DNA of 64,000 bases from a bacterium SCSIO 12696 (GTDB taxonomy: Bacteria; Pseudomonadota; Gammaproteobacteria; Pseudomonadales; Porticoccaceae): assembly GCA_024397955.1 (NCBI GenBank), contig CP073744.1:1922001-1986000 (forward strand), written 5' to 3'. Below are positions 15,079 through 26,021 of the stretch, one piece after another (the first letter of the stretch is position 1; each line of letters begins with the position of its first letter). A model generated the notes under the pieces. That model did not search any database. It saw only the letters and a program-made list of their open reading frames with translations, and had not been told where the DNA came from. The position numbers and the translations under genes are program-made.

Positions 15079-16380
15079 TCAGCCTTCAACAGCTTTCTGT
15101 AACAGAGCATAGTAGAAGCCATCGTGACCATGGGGCTGGGGGAACAATTGGCGACCAGTGGTGGTAGCACAACCCCAGTTGGCATCAATGGTGACTACTT
15201 GCGCATCGGGCAACTGTGGGAGCGCAGCCTGTACCAGGCTATCGTTCTCCTGCGGCAGCACCGAACAAGTGGCGTAAAGCAACTTGCCACCGGGGTTTAA
15301 CAGTGGCCACAAGGCCATTAATAGCTGTCGCTGCAGCGTCGCCAGCTTAGCAATATCTTCCCGGCGACGCAGCACTTTGATATCCGGGTGACGCCGGATT
15401 ACCCCAGTAGCGGAACAAGGCGCATCCAGCAGAATGCGATCAAAGCCACGGCCGTCCCACCACTGCTCAGTGGCACAGCCATCGGCAGCAATCAGCTCCG
15501 CTTGCAGTTCCAGCCGTTGCAGGTTTTCCTGAACGCGCTGCAGGCGGTTGTCTTCGATATCCAAAGCAACCACCGTTAAATCAGCTTGCCGCTCGAGCAT
15601 ATGACAGGTTTTGCCACCGGGGGCGCAGCAAGCATCCAATACCCGTTGGCCCGGCTGAGCATCCAACAGTTGTGCCGCCAGCTGCGCGGCTTCGTCTTGC
15701 ACACTGACCCAACCCTGCTGAAAATTGGGCAGCTCCGCCACATCCTGAGGCTTGGCCAGCACCACGCCATCGGCGGATATAGCCGACGACTGACAATCCA
15801 TACCTGCGGCTTCAAGCAACTCGATGTACGCCTGCCGGCGCGTTTTCTGGGCATTGACACGCAAGGTCATCGGTGGGCGCTGGTTATTGCCGTTTACAAT
15901 GCTTTCCCAGTGTTGAGGCCAGGCATCGCGAATGGCGTTTTCAAGCCAGGGCGGATGAGCCGATGCAAAAGCCGGATTGGATGACAGTTCTGTGCAGATG
16001 GCGCCCTGCTCTCGCTGAAAGCGACGCAAAACACCGTTTACCAAACCTTTTGCCCAGTGTTTTTTTAAGGCGACCACCGCCTGCACCGACTCACTAATGG
16101 CGGCGTGGGCGGGAATGCGGGTTTCCAACAGCTGATAGAGGCCGCAGGCAAGGACGGCCTGCAAGTCGCTGTCTTTGGGTTTGAAGGGTTTGGCCAACAG
16201 CTGTTCGAGGATCAGCGCCAGCCGGGGGTAGTAGCGCAAGGTGCCAAAACACAATTCTTGCAGCAGGGCACGATCCCTTGGCGCCACATTTTCCTGGTAT
16301 TCCGGCAACAGCGTGGCCAGGGAAGCCTGTTCCCGCAAAGTGCCAGCAATGGCTTTGGCTGCGGCAACCCGAACGTTCAT
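15079..16380 (-). CDS. rsmB: 16S rRNA m5C967 methyltransferase RsmB
   Basis: 433 residues. The N-terminal NusB-like RNA-binding domain covers about residues 1-135; the C-terminal SAM-dependent methyltransferase has the SAM motif DACCAPGGKT near residue 248, the motif IV cysteine in DAPCSATG and the catalytic cysteine in YATCSVLPQEN. It methylates C967 of 16S rRNA. The ATG overlaps the fmt stop by the sequence ATGA, showing translational coupling in the def-fmt-rsmB-trkA-trkH operon. Confidence 0.95.
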   Translation of the reverse strand: MNVRVAAAKAIAGTLREQASLATLLPEYQENVAPRDRALLQELCFGTLRYYPRLALILEQLLAKPFKPKDSDLQAVLACGLYQLLETRIPAHAAISESVQAVVALKKHWAKGLVNGVLRRFQREQGAICTELSSNPAFASAHPPWLENAIRDAWPQHWESIVNGNNQRPPMTLRVNAQKTRRQAYIELLEAAGMDCQSSAISADGVVLAKPQDVAELPNFQQGWVSVQDEAAQLAAQLLDAQPGQRVLDACCAPGGKTCHMLERQADLTVVALDIEDNRLQRVQENLQRLELQAELIAADGCATEQWWDGRGFDRILLDAPCSATGVIRRHPDIKVLRRREDIAKLATLQRQLLMALWPLLNPGGKLLYATCSVLPQENDSLVQAALPQLPDAQVVTIDANWGCATTTGRQLFPQPHGHDGFYYALLQKAVEG

Positions 16381-17342
16381 TCCACCGCGCCAAAGCGGCT
16401 GCCAGCAGCAAACAACTCGCTGTTGCCACGCAGAACATCGCCGGCGGGCAGCCGTGTTTTGCCCGGCAATTGCAACTCAGTAATACGCAAACCCCCACCG
16501 CCACAGGCCACTAATATGCCCTGGCTATCAGCACTGACGATCTGCCCCGGCTCACCGGATGCCTGTGCCACCTGCCCCTGCCAAAGGCGTACTCGTTGGC
16601 CGCCAATATCTGCGCAAGCCACCGGAAAGGGATTAAAGGCCCGCACCTGACGATGTATTTGCTCAGCACTTTGGTGCCAGTCAATCAGTGCTTCTGCCTT
16701 GCTCAGCTTTGCGGCGTAATTGGCCAACTTATCTTGCTGGGCTTCCGGCTGTGCGGCACCGTCGGCCAAATCTTGCAACGCTTTCAGCAGCGATGGACCA
16801 CCTGCATCGGCCAGCTTGTCGTGCAAGCTGGCAGCGGTATCTTCTGAGGTAATCGGCACCTCGGCTTTTACCAGCATATCGCCGGTATCCAGGCCCGCAT
16901 CCATTTGCATGATGGTAACCCCGGTCTCTGCATCCCCGGCTTCAATGGCCCGCTGAATCGGTGCCGCACCGCGCCAACGGGGCAGCAGAGAAGCGTGCAC
17001 GTTAATGCAGCCCAGGCGCGGGGTCTCCAATATCGCTTTTGGCAGCAACAGTCCGTAAGCCACTACCACCATAATGTCGGCATTCATAGCCGCCAGCTGC
17101 TGCTGATGGTCAGGGCTTTTCAAATGTTGTGGCTGCAGAACTGGCAACTGGTGCGCCAGGGCCAACTCTTTTACCGGGCTGGCGGCCAGTTGTTTGCCAC
17201 GCCCCTTGGGGCGATCGGGCTGGGTATACACCGCGACCAGATCGTGGCTGGCGTCTTCCAGCAGTATCTTGAGGTGGTGAGCGGCAAAATCCGGGGTGCC
17301 CGCGAAAACAATGCGCAGGCGTCTAGGCGAAGAATCAGTCAT
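16377..17342 (-). CDS. fmt: Methionyl-tRNA formyltransferase
   Basis: 321 residues from the ATG at 17342, which overlaps the def stop as ATGA. Frame-only extension to 17456 lies within def and is not used. The N-terminal Rossmann domain begins [15 protein letters not shown]; the formyl-transfer motif [15 protein letters not shown], with the family's SLLP signature, is near residue 110; the C-terminal OB-like domain begins around residue 208. It formylates initiator Met-tRNA using 10-formyl-THF. Paired with the deformylase gene, as usual. Confidence 0.95.
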   Translation of the reverse strand: MTDSSPRRLRIVFAGTPDFAAHHLKILLEDASHDLVAVYTQPDRPKGRGKQLAASPVKELALAHQLPVLQPQHLKSPDHQQQLAAMNADIMVVVAYGLLLPKAILETPRLGCINVHASLLPRWRGAAPIQRAIEAGDAETGVTIMQMDAGLDTGDMLVKAEVPITSEDTAASLHDKLADAGGPSLLKALQDLADGAAQPEAQQDKLANYAAKLSKAEALIDWHQSAEQIHRQVRAFNPFPVACADIGGQRVRLWQGQVAQASGEPGQIVSADSQGILVACGGGGLRITELQLPGKTRLPAGDVLRGNSELFAAGSRFGAVE

Positions 17343-17845
17343 TTTTTGTGGCGCTGCTGCTTTTCCAGTTTGGCGCGTATTCGCTGGCGCTTGAGGGGAG
17401 ACAGGTAGTCCACAAACAATTTGCCTTCGAGGTGATCCAGCTCGTGCTGTATACACACCGCCAGCAAGCCGTCCGGGTGCAACTCGAAGGGGTTACCATC
17501 GCGATCCAGGGCATCCACCTTGATGTTTTCCGGGCGCTCTACGGTTTCATAAAAACCCGGCACTGACAAGCAACCTTCGTCGTAATCCCGGGTGCCGTCT
17601 TCCAGCACGGTCACCTCCGGGTTGATGAACACTAGGGGCTGGTCACGTTCTTCGGAAAGGTCCATCACCACCACGCGCTCGTGCACGTTCACCTGGGTGG
17701 CAGCGAGGCCAATGCCGTTGGCGTCGTACATGGTGTCGAACATATCATCGATCAATGTGCGGATGCGGTCGTCTACGTTGACCACTGGTCGCGCTTTTGT
17801 GCGCAAGCGGGTGTCGGGGAATTCGAGGATGTCTAAAATGGCCAT
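17339..17845 (-). CDS. def: Peptide deformylase
   Basis: 168 residues from the ATG at 17845 ([15 protein letters not shown]), the normal length and N-terminus. All three motifs are intact: GIGLAATQ near residue 44, EGCLSVP near 90 and QHELDHLEG near 133, which supply the metal-binding Cys and two His and the catalytic Glu. It removes the formyl group from new proteins. It is the first gene of the operon and is transcribed divergently from the LysM gene at 17998. Confidence 0.95.
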   Translation of the reverse strand: MAILDILEFPDTRLRTKARPVVNVDDRIRTLIDDMFDTMYDANGIGLAATQVNVHERVVVMDLSEERDQPLVFINPEVTVLEDGTRDYDEGCLSVPGFYETVERPENIKVDALDRDGNPFELHPDGLLAVCIQHELDHLEGKLFVDYLSPLKRQRIRAKLEKQQRHKK

Positions 17846-17914
17846 GGGTTGTTTGTGATCTGTTTCTAGCAATACGAAGCAGTTGACTGCTACCATTGGG
17901 GCGATGGAATTGAA

Positions 17915-17940
17915 AATCCATTGGGTTTCCCCAATGGATT
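17915..17940. promoter_or_regulatory. Perfect inverted repeat between def and the LysM gene
   Basis: AATCCATTGG and CCAATGGATT pair perfectly around a 6-base loop in the 152-base divergent promoter region. It could be an operator or an RNA hairpin near the def leader; no T-run follows on the LysM side. Confidence 0.45.
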
Positions 17941-17997
17941 ACGCGATTCCACAAGACTCATAAAGACCAATAAGTATACACCAGAGGATGGGTCGCA

Positions 17998-19014
17998 ATG
18001 AAAAAAGCACTACTAGGCTGTCTGCTTGGGATGATTGCCCTGGCGGTTACCGCTAATTCTGATAATTTTAACGATGTGCCAGACCGTTATACGGTGCAAA
18101 GTGGCGATACCCTGTGGGATATTTCAGAGCATTTTCTGAAAACCCCTTGGCTGTGGCCGGAAATTTGGCACGTTAACCCGGATATCGCCAACCCCCACCT
18201 GATTTATCCGGGCGATGTTATTAAGCTCGTTTATATCGATGGCCAGCCAAGGCTGACTGTAGAGCGCGGCCGCACCGTTAAGCTGAGCCCCAAAATCAAG
18301 GAACTGCCGCACGCGGAAGCAATTCCCGCACTGCCGCTGGATGCTATCGCTCACTTCCTGTCTCGCAACCGGGTGGTTGAACCCGGTGTTCTGGAAGCAG
18401 CACCCTATGTATTGGCGGGCTCCGACAAGCACTTGCTGACTGGCGCAGGCCAAGATTTTTACGCTCGCGGTGAGCTGGCAGCGGGCGTACCTACTTTTGG
18501 TGTGTACCGCAAAGGCGACCCCTACGTAGACCCTTTAACCGGTGAACTGCTGGGCATTCGTGCCAAAGATATTGGTACCGGCAAGCTAAAAGCGATTTCC
18601 GACAGTGGTGTTGCCACCTTTAATGCAACCCGCAGTGCCGAGGAAATCCGCATCGCTGACCGCCTGCTGCCTCATGAAGAGCGTAAGATTAATGCGACCT
18701 TCTACCCCAAAGCGCCGGGCAGAGATGTGGAAGGCTTGATCATTGCCGTTGAAGACGGCCTCAATCAAATTGGCCGCCTGGATGTGGTTGCACTCAACAA
18801 AGGTGAGCGCAATGGCGTCGAGGAAGGCAACATCCTGGCCATCTACAAACGTGGCGAAACCATCAAAGACCGACTCACCGGTGAAGCCGTCGAGCTGCCC
18901 TCTGAGCGCGCTGGCTTGTTGATGGTATTTCGAACCTTCGAAAAAATGAGCTATGGCTTGGTGATGAAAGCGGATCGGCCACTGGCGGTTGGCGACAAAG
19001 TTCACAACCCATAA
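17998..19014 (+). CDS. LysM peptidoglycan-binding domain protein
   Basis: 338 residues. Signal peptide at residues 1-20 (MKKALLGCLLGMIALAVTAN). A LysM domain covers about residues 30-80, with YTVQSGDTLWDIS and NPHLIYPGDVIKL; it is adapted to bind peptidoglycan. The remaining 250 residues are a strand-rich domain typical of the LysM proteins encoded next to dprA and def in gammaproteobacteria. Probably periplasmic; the exact role is unknown. AGAGGATGG upstream of the ATG is the likely ribosome-binding site; a strong terminator follows. Confidence 0.9.
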   Translation: MKKALLGCLLGMIALAVTANSDNFNDVPDRYTVQSGDTLWDISEHFLKTPWLWPEIWHVNPDIANPHLIYPGDVIKLVYIDGQPRLTVERGRTVKLSPKIKELPHAEAIPALPLDAIAHFLSRNRVVEPGVLEAAPYVLAGSDKHLLTGAGQDFYARGELAAGVPTFGVYRKGDPYVDPLTGELLGIRAKDIGTGKLKAISDSGVATFNATRSAEEIRIADRLLPHEERKINATFYPKAPGRDVEGLIIAVEDGLNQIGRLDVVALNKGERNGVEEGNILAIYKRGETIKDRLTGEAVELPSERAGLLMVFRTFEKMSYGLVMKADRPLAVGDKVHNP

Positions 19015-19029
19015 GCTGAACCACTTTGT

Positions 19030-19063
19030 AAAAAAACCGGCGTTGTCATACGCCGGTTTTTTT
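19030..19063 (+). terminator. Rho-independent terminator after the LysM gene
   Basis: Stem AACCGGCG / CGCCGGTT with an 8-base loop, flanked by A- and T-runs (TTTTTTT), 15 bases after the stop. Confidence 0.9.
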
Positions 19064-19112
19064 ATGGGCCTATAATGGCAATGGATTAAACAAATCAAGC
19101 AAGGATGCACTG

Positions 19113-20225
19113 ATGAACAGGTTACCGTTACCACAACACCCGCCACCCCAAGAGGCTGCAGTTATCCTGCAATTGCAAAAGCTGGGGCTGAATGCCACAC
19201 AGCTGATCGGCCTGTGGCGCCGCTTTGGATCTTTCTGCCAAGCCATTTCTGCAAAACCAGCACAGCTCCAAGGGCTATTGGAACCTTCCGTCATTGGCCA
19301 AATCAGGAAAAGTCATCACCGCTGGCTGGAACAGCCGCCGCCACCTCAAGGGGACGGCGTGACCTTACTGCCCATCAGTTCGCCAGATTATCCAGCACTG
19401 TTGCAGCAACTGCATTGCCCACCGCCACTCCTGTATGTTCGCGGCAATCTGGACTTGTTGTTACTGCCACAAATTGCCATTGTCGGCAGCCGCAGGCGCA
19501 CCCAAAGCGGCGGAGAAAATGCCCGCCGCTTTGCCGCTGAATTGAGTCGTTGTGGTTTTGTAATTACCAGTGGCCTGGCCTTGGGTATCGATGGAGAAGC
19601 GCATCGGGGTAGCTTGCAAGCAAACGGCAAAACCATTGCGGTGTTGGCATCCGGCGTAGAGCAAATCTACCCACAACGACATCAACAGTTAGCCGAGGAT
19701 ATTCTCAATAGTGGTGGCACAATCATTTCCGAAATGCCCGCGGGCACAAAACCGCTACCCGCCTATTTCCCGCAACGCAATCGCATCATCAGTGGCTTAA
19801 GTTTGGGGGTTTTGGTGGTAGAGGCGGCGCAAAAAAGCGGCTCACTGATTACCGCTCGCTGTGCCGTGGAGCAGGGGCGCGAAGTATTTGCCATTCCCGG
19901 CTCGATTCACCAGCCGGGCGCCCGCGGTTGCCATCAGCTGATCCGCGAGGGTGCTACCTTGGTGGAAACCGTAACCGATATTGCCGAGCAACTGGGGGCC
20001 ATGGTCGAGTTAAAAAGAAGCGAGTTAACGTCAATAGAGAATGACCAGCCCCTTGCAACCGACGAACAAACCTTACTGGAGACACTGGGGTTTGATCCGA
20101 TGGATTTCGACACCTTGATTGAGCGTACCGGCTTTAACAGTGCCGAGCTGGGACGACTGTTAACCGGTTTGGAATTGAGCAATCTGATTGAGCAGTGCGC
20201 AGGCCGTTACCAACGAATTCGATAA
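19113..20225 (+). CDS. dprA: DNA-processing protein DprA (Smf)
   Basis: 370 residues. N-terminal SAM-like helical part (1-100), then the Rossmann-like domain with IAIVGSRRRTQSGG near residue 125 and SGLALGIDGEAHRG near 153, and PQRNRIISGLS near 222; a C-terminal winged-helix (about 310-370). DprA loads RecA onto incoming single-stranded DNA during natural transformation; the gene is also common in bacteria that are not competent. Starts at an ATG 50 bases after the terminator. Confidence 0.95.
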   Translation: MNRLPLPQHPPPQEAAVILQLQKLGLNATQLIGLWRRFGSFCQAISAKPAQLQGLLEPSVIGQIRKSHHRWLEQPPPPQGDGVTLLPISSPDYPALLQQLHCPPPLLYVRGNLDLLLLPQIAIVGSRRRTQSGGENARRFAAELSRCGFVITSGLALGIDGEAHRGSLQANGKTIAVLASGVEQIYPQRHQQLAEDILNSGGTIISEMPAGTKPLPAYFPQRNRIISGLSLGVLVVEAAQKSGSLITARCAVEQGREVFAIPGSIHQPGARGCHQLIREGATLVETVTDIAEQLGAMVELKRSELTSIENDQPLATDEQTLLETLGFDPMDFDTLIERTGFNSAELGRLLTGLELSNLIEQCAGRYQRIR

Positions 20226-20378
20226 AGTCGACAGGCAGTTTACAAATGCTCCGATCACGCAACCAACAGCAGCGAAACCACTAATAAATATAGGGCTTTT
20301 ATCCGCAAAATTTGCCAAAGCCACTCGGTTCAGGTAGCCTTCGCGCTCTTTTCAAACCTACCTGTTGCGGTGACGACG

Positions 20379-20885
20379 ATGAGCAAACCTTTTGTGGCGA
20401 TCCTGATGGGGTCCGACTCCGACCTTCCAGTGATGGAAGCCAGTATCGAAATTCTGAAAAAATTCGATATTCCTTTTGAAATGAAGGTGTCTTCCGCCCA
20501 CCGCACCCCTGTGCAAACCCACAATTATGTGAAAGATGCCGATGCCCGCGGTTGCGCCGCGTTCATCTGTGCTGCTGGCATGGCTGCTCACTTGGCCGGT
20601 GCGGTTTCTGCAAATACTCTGAAACCAGTTATCGGTGTGCCCATCAACGGCTCTCTGGACGGTCTGGATGCCCTGTTGTCCACCGTACAAATGCCTGGCG
20701 GTATTCCAGTGGCCACCGTTGCCATCGGCAAAGCCGGTGCCAAAAACGCCGCCTACCTGGCTGCGCAAATCATCGGTGTGGGTGACGCTGACATGCACCA
20801 AAAGCTGATTGCAGAGCGCGAAGAGTGCGCCCAGGCAGTGGTCGCCAAAGACGCCGCCCTGCAAGAGAAACTGGCAGCGCAGTAA
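20379..20885 (+). CDS. purE: 5-(carboxyamino)imidazole ribonucleotide mutase
   Basis: 168 residues from the ATG at 20379 ([15 protein letters not shown]), with GGTGA seven bases upstream; a GTG three codons earlier is less likely. Phosphate-binding GSDSD and active-site SAHRTP near residue 44 identify class I PurE, which shifts the carboxyl group of N5-CAIR in purine synthesis. The partner gene purK is not adjacent; tsaC follows eight bases later. The 150 bases upstream hold the probable promoter. Confidence 0.95.
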   Translation: MSKPFVAILMGSDSDLPVMEASIEILKKFDIPFEMKVSSAHRTPVQTHNYVKDADARGCAAFICAAGMAAHLAGAVSANTLKPVIGVPINGSLDGLDALLSTVQMPGGIPVATVAIGKAGAKNAAYLAAQIIGVGDADMHQKLIAEREECAQAVVAKDAALQEKLAAQ

Positions 20886-20892
20886 ACCGCCT

Positions 20893-21453
20893 ATGGGCGA
20901 CAACACTTCCCTGGCAATCGCCGCCTCTGCACTACGCAGTGGCGGCGTTATTGCCTACCCAACCGAAGCCGTTTACGGACTCGGTTGCGACCCAGACAAC
21001 CAATCCGCCTGCGAAGCCATTCTGGCACTCAAACAGCGCGACAAGGGCATGGGCATGATTCTGATTGCCAGTGCTATTGAGCAGCTGGAATTTTTCCTGG
21101 CAGGTCTTAATGATGAAAAACATGCCACTCTGGCCGCCAGCTGGCCAGGGCCAATCACCTGGTTAATTCCGAATAACGGTCAAGCACCAGAATGGATCAC
21201 TGGCGGCCGCGATACCCTGGCTGTGCGAGTCACCGACCACCCTGTTGCCGCAGCCCTTTGCAGCGCCTTTGGCGGCCCACTGGTGTCTACCTCCGCCAAC
21301 CCCCATGGCCAACCGCCCGCCACCGACGCGAATCAAGTAGCCGATTATTTCCAGCAAGGGCTTGCAGCCATAGTCGATGGCCCACTGGGGCAACAAGCCA
21401 AACCCACCGAGATTCGCGACCTCGCCAGCGGCAAGGTTATCCGCCCAGCCTGA
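20893..21453 (+). CDS. tsaC: Threonylcarbamoyl-AMP synthase TsaC (Sua5/YrdC)
   Basis: 186 residues from the ATG at 20893, just after the purE stop. The YrdC domain starts GGVIAYPTEAVYGLGCD; the substrate-binding Lys/Arg motif is KQRDKGMGMIL and the conserved STSAN is near residue 133. It makes the threonylcarbamoyl-AMP used for t6A37 in ANN-decoding tRNAs. An open frame extends upstream within purE but lacks a start with a ribosome-binding site. Confidence 0.95.
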   Translation: MGDNTSLAIAASALRSGGVIAYPTEAVYGLGCDPDNQSACEAILALKQRDKGMGMILIASAIEQLEFFLAGLNDEKHATLAASWPGPITWLIPNNGQAPEWITGGRDTLAVRVTDHPVAAALCSAFGGPLVSTSANPHGQPPATDANQVADYFQQGLAAIVDGPLGQQAKPTEIRDLASGKVIRPA

Positions 21454-21530
21454 CAGCGCCATCACTGTGATTGCGAGAAGACTGGCGACGTGGCAATCTC
21501 CAGACCTTGAACCCCCCAACCAATAATTAA

Positions 21531-22442
<912 letters not shown>

Positions 22443-22454
22443 CTCAATAGTGCC

Positions 22455-22877
22455 ATGACTCTCAGTATTCGCCCATACCACGAGAATGACGAAGCAGCGG
22501 TTATCGCGCTGTGGTCAGACTGCGGCTTGGTTGTGCCACAAAACAATCCAGCAAAAGACATCGCGCGGAAGCTACAAGTTGATAGAGATTTGTTTCTTGT
22601 GGGCGAAGCGGATGGACAGGTAGTTGCTACCGTCATCGGTGGTTATGAGGGCCACCGCGGCTGGATTAACTACCTGGCGGTAGCTCCTCAGTTTCAACGT
22701 TTGGGTTATGGCCGCCATTTAATGGACGTTGTCGAGGCCCGTATCAAAGACAAAGGCTGCCCCAAAATCAATTTGCAGGTGCGCAACACCAACCTGAGTG
22801 TGATCGAATTCTACAAAGCCATTGGTTATGGAGACGATCACGTCATCGGGCTCGGCAAGCGACTAGAGCAGGACTAA
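22455..22877 (+). CDS. GNAT acetyltransferase (YpeA-like)
   Basis: 140 residues, a single GNAT fold. It contains VVPQNNPAKDI, the acetyl-CoA-binding segment VAPQFQRLGYGRHLM near residue 75 and the C-terminal NTNLSVIEFYKAIGY. Length and motifs match the YpeA family, whose acceptor substrate is unknown. It begins 13 bases after hemF, probably in the same transcript, and converges with the RND pump gene. Confidence 0.85.
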   Translation: MTLSIRPYHENDEAAVIALWSDCGLVVPQNNPAKDIARKLQVDRDLFLVGEADGQVVATVIGGYEGHRGWINYLAVAPQFQRLGYGRHLMDVVEARIKDKGCPKINLQVRNTNLSVIEFYKAIGYGDDHVIGLGKRLEQD

Positions 22878-22880
22878 CCG

Positions 22881-25800
22881 TTAAATTTCCGCCATATCTT
22901 TTGGTTGGGCTTGCTTGTCGCCGCCCCACAAACCAGTGAACCAGCGTTTGATGTCTTCCCCCAACATATACAAACAGGGCACCAACAGCAGGGTCACAAA
23001 GGTCGCCGCGACCACACCCCAGGAAAGCGACACCACGGTGGGAATCAACCACTTCGCCTGAGTGCTTTTTTCCATCAGGATCGGCATCAGGCCAAAGAAG
23101 GTGGTAATGGACGTTAATACGATGGGGCGGAAACGATCTTTGGCCGCCTGCACCACGGAATCAAAGGCGTTTTTACCGGCCTTGCGCAGATGGTTGATTC
23201 GGTCGATCAACACCAGGTTGTCGTTAACCACCACACCCACCGCAGCCAACATGCCCATCAAACTCATCATGCTCAACTGCATGCCCAACGCCAAGTGACC
23301 AATGATTCCTCCGGCCAGGCCGAAAGGAATAGCGGACAGAACCAATAGCGGTTGCCAATAGGAGTGGAACAGAATCGCAATCAGGCCAAAAATAGCCAGT
23401 ACGACCAAAATCATTACCTTGCCAAAGGCGCCTTCAAATTCCTTGCGGTCTTTTTCTGCACCATCCAGGTCAAAGGAAACCGTCGGATACAGGGGTTTTA
23501 CCTGCTCATTGAAAAACGCTCTCGCCTGACGAGTAATCTCTTCTGTGGACAACCCATCGTCGATCAAATCCGCGCTGATGGTGATCGAGCGCTTACGATC
23601 ATTGCGAATAATCGAAGAAGGCACTTTGGTAAAAGACACATCCGCTACCGCTTGCAAGGGCAACTGACGGCCATCATTCGTGCGCACCCGAAACTCGCTA
23701 AGGCTGTCCAGATTCTGGCGTTCCGCTTTCGGGTAATGCACCATCACTTTGACGTCTTCGCGCAAGCGAGCGATACGTTGCGCTTCTTCACCATAAAACG
23801 CCTGACGTAACTGGCGCGACACATCAGATAGGCCAATGCCCAATGACTCGGCTCCGGCCTTAAAGGTAAATTGTATTTCCGGTGCGCCTTCGCGCAGAGT
23901 GTCTTCCACATCGGCAACACCAACAATACGCCCCATTTGTTGGCCGAGCATGGCGGCTGCGCTGGCCAGGGTGTCGCCATTGGGGCCAGACACTACAAAG
24001 CTGATGTCCTTGGTTCGCCAGCGCCCCATGGTAGAGCGGGATTCAAACTGTTCCACATTGCTCAACGGGCCAATGAGTTTTTTGAGGCGCAATTCCACCG
24101 CCCGCGACGACACGTTGTGGTGTTCAACGCCCAGCATTTCCAGGCGGTAATCAATGCGATTATCGCGCACTCGCAGGCGCATGTTTTTAACAATGGGCTC
24201 GCCGTTGCTGGCGATAAAGTCCGCTTCGGTGCGCATTTTTCCCACGGCACCTTCAATTTGTTGGGCGGTACCCAGCACATCGTCCCAAGCCAGGCCATCC
24301 ACCAGCAGAATATTGCCACGCACAGTTTCGCCGCTGATTCTTGGCCAGAAGCTGGACTTCACCCAGTTGCCCATAAACAACGCCAAGGTCACCGCCAATA
24401 TGCCCGCAAACAATACGGTTGTGGAAAGCCGGTGGCGAACAACGCTGTTCACAAAGGGGCCAAATTTTTCACTGGCAAACCAGCTCATACCCTGAGCGGT
24501 TTTCAGGCGCATATTGTGCAGTGCCAGCAAAAAGCGGTTCTTGGGGTCAGTTTCCGGCTTCAGGTGGCGCAAGTGGCAAGGCAGAATCAAAAACGATTCC
24601 ATCAACGAAATCGCCAGAGCAGGCAGCGCGATCAGGGGTACCACCGTAAACAAGCGCAGAGTCTGCTTGGGCAACAACAACATGGCACCGAATACCATCA
24701 GCGTGGTGATCACTGCCACGCTCACCGGCCGCAGTACACTGCGCGCACCGGCAATGGCGCCGGCTTCGTTGCGGATGCCGCGCTCATTTTGGCTGTGCAC
24801 ACTTTCACCGACCATAATGGCATCGTCCACCACGATCCCCAGTACCAGCAGGAACGCAAATAGGGAAAGAATATTGATGGAGATACCCAGCACCGGCATC
24901 AACGCCAAGGTACCCAAATAGGAAATGCCAATGCCCATGGCCACCCAGAACGCCAGGGCCGGGCGCAGAAACAGCATCAGCAACACAAACACCAGCAACA
25001 AACCACCCAGGGCATTACTGCCCAACAGGTTCATGCGGTTTTCCAGGTAGGCGGCCCGGTTGCGCCAAATGGTGACATCCACTTCGGGGGGCAACTCGGT
25101 GCGCAGTTCCTCAATTTTCTGTTTGACCGCATTGGCGGTTTCAATAATGTCTGGGTCCTGAGTGCTAAAGACCTCGATAAAGACTGCCGGCTTGCCATTA
25201 AAACGGTTCTTCACCCGCACATCTTCAAAACCGTCGGTGACTCGGGCCACCTCGCCCAACTTGATGCTGGTGCCATCGGGATTTTGCACCACCACAATGC
25301 TTTCAAAGTCATTAATGGTGTAAGCCTGACCGGTGGTGCGCAGTTGAATGGCTCCCTCTTCTGTACGCACTTGCCCAGCGGACTGGTTGATGGAAGATCG
25401 GCGAATAGCCGCCGCCACCTGGGCAAAACTCAGGTTAAAGCGGCGCAAGCTTTGTTCAGACACTTCCACCGATATCTCACCAATACGAATCCCTTCAACA
25501 CCGACAAAATCGGCGCCCGGCAATGTACTCAAGCTATCGCGCACCCGCTCGCCGAGGAGTTTTAGCGACGCCTCATCCATCTGCGCTGCAACGGCGATCT
25601 CCACCACACTGCGCCGAAATATCTGATGGCGCACATTGGCGCGCTCTGCTTCATTGGGGATGCTGTTGATGGCGTCTACCCGAGCTTTGATATCGCTGAG
25701 CAGTTTTTGCGCATCGACACCGGGCAGGGCCGTTACCGTTACTTCAGCAAAGCCCCGGGATGAGTTGCTGACAATTTGCTCCACCCCATCCACATCGCTG

Positions 25801-26021
25801 ACCGCCTCTTCCAGGCGCAAAGTAATTTGTTCTTCCACCTCTTCAGGGGCAGCCCCCGGATAGGGGATGGTAATGGTCACCGAATCCGGTGGCCGCTCGG
25901 GAAACATTTCGATATTCAGGTTGGGGATATTGACGATGCCGCCAATCAGGATCATCAGCATCAACAGGTTTGCAGCGATGGGGTTTTTTACAAACCAGGC
26001 GATGATACCTTTATCGTTCAT
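22881..26021 (-). CDS. RND efflux transporter permease subunit
   Basis: 1046 residues, typical of AcrB-like pumps: a short cytosolic N-terminus, twelve transmembrane segments and two large periplasmic loops. The proton-relay acidic pair is seen in GIVVDDAIMVGES of TM4. The subfamily resembles the MexB-less 'CusA/AcrB-type' pumps encoded with a single adaptor; substrate specificity cannot be read. It overlaps the adaptor gene by 4 bases (ATGA) and has no outer-membrane channel gene next to it. Confidence 0.95.
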   Translation of the reverse strand: MNDKGIIAWFVKNPIAANLLMLMILIGGIVNIPNLNIEMFPERPPDSVTITIPYPGAAPEEVEEQITLRLEEAVSDVDGVEQIVSNSSRGFAEVTVTALPGVDAQKLLSDIKARVDAINSIPNEAERANVRHQIFRRSVVEIAVAAQMDEASLKLLGERVRDSLSTLPGADFVGVEGIRIGEISVEVSEQSLRRFNLSFAQVAAAIRRSSINQSAGQVRTEEGAIQLRTTGQAYTINDFESIVVVQNPDGTSIKLGEVARVTDGFEDVRVKNRFNGKPAVFIEVFSTQDPDIIETANAVKQKIEELRTELPPEVDVTIWRNRAAYLENRMNLLGSNALGGLLLVFVLLMLFLRPALAFWVAMGIGISYLGTLALMPVLGISINILSLFAFLLVLGIVVDDAIMVGESVHSQNERGIRNEAGAIAGARSVLRPVSVAVITTLMVFGAMLLLPKQTLRLFTVVPLIALPALAISLMESFLILPCHLRHLKPETDPKNRFLLALHNMRLKTAQGMSWFASEKFGPFVNSVVRHRLSTTVLFAGILAVTLALFMGNWVKSSFWPRISGETVRGNILLVDGLAWDDVLGTAQQIEGAVGKMRTEADFIASNGEPIVKNMRLRVRDNRIDYRLEMLGVEHHNVSSRAVELRLKKLIGPLSNVEQFESRSTMGRWRTKDISFVVSGPNGDTLASAAAMLGQQMGRIVGVADVEDTLREGAPEIQFTFKAGAESLGIGLSDVSRQLRQAFYGEEAQRIARLREDVKVMVHYPKAERQNLDSLSEFRVRTNDGRQLPLQAVADVSFTKVPSSIIRNDRKRSITISADLIDDGLSTEEITRQARAFFNEQVKPLYPTVSFDLDGAEKDRKEFEGAFGKVMILVVLAIFGLIAILFHSYWQPLLVLSAIPFGLAGGIIGHLALGMQLSMMSLMGMLAAVGVVVNDNLVLIDRINHLRKAGKNAFDSVVQAAKDRFRPIVLTSITTFFGLMPILMEKSTQAKWLIPTVVSLSWGVVAATFVTLLLVPCLYMLGEDIKRWFTGLWGGDKQAQPKDMAEI

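Noticed and set aside
23871..24863. 330-residue open frame on the plus strand
   Set aside because: Antisense shadow of the RND permease gene; low-complexity His/Gln-rich product.
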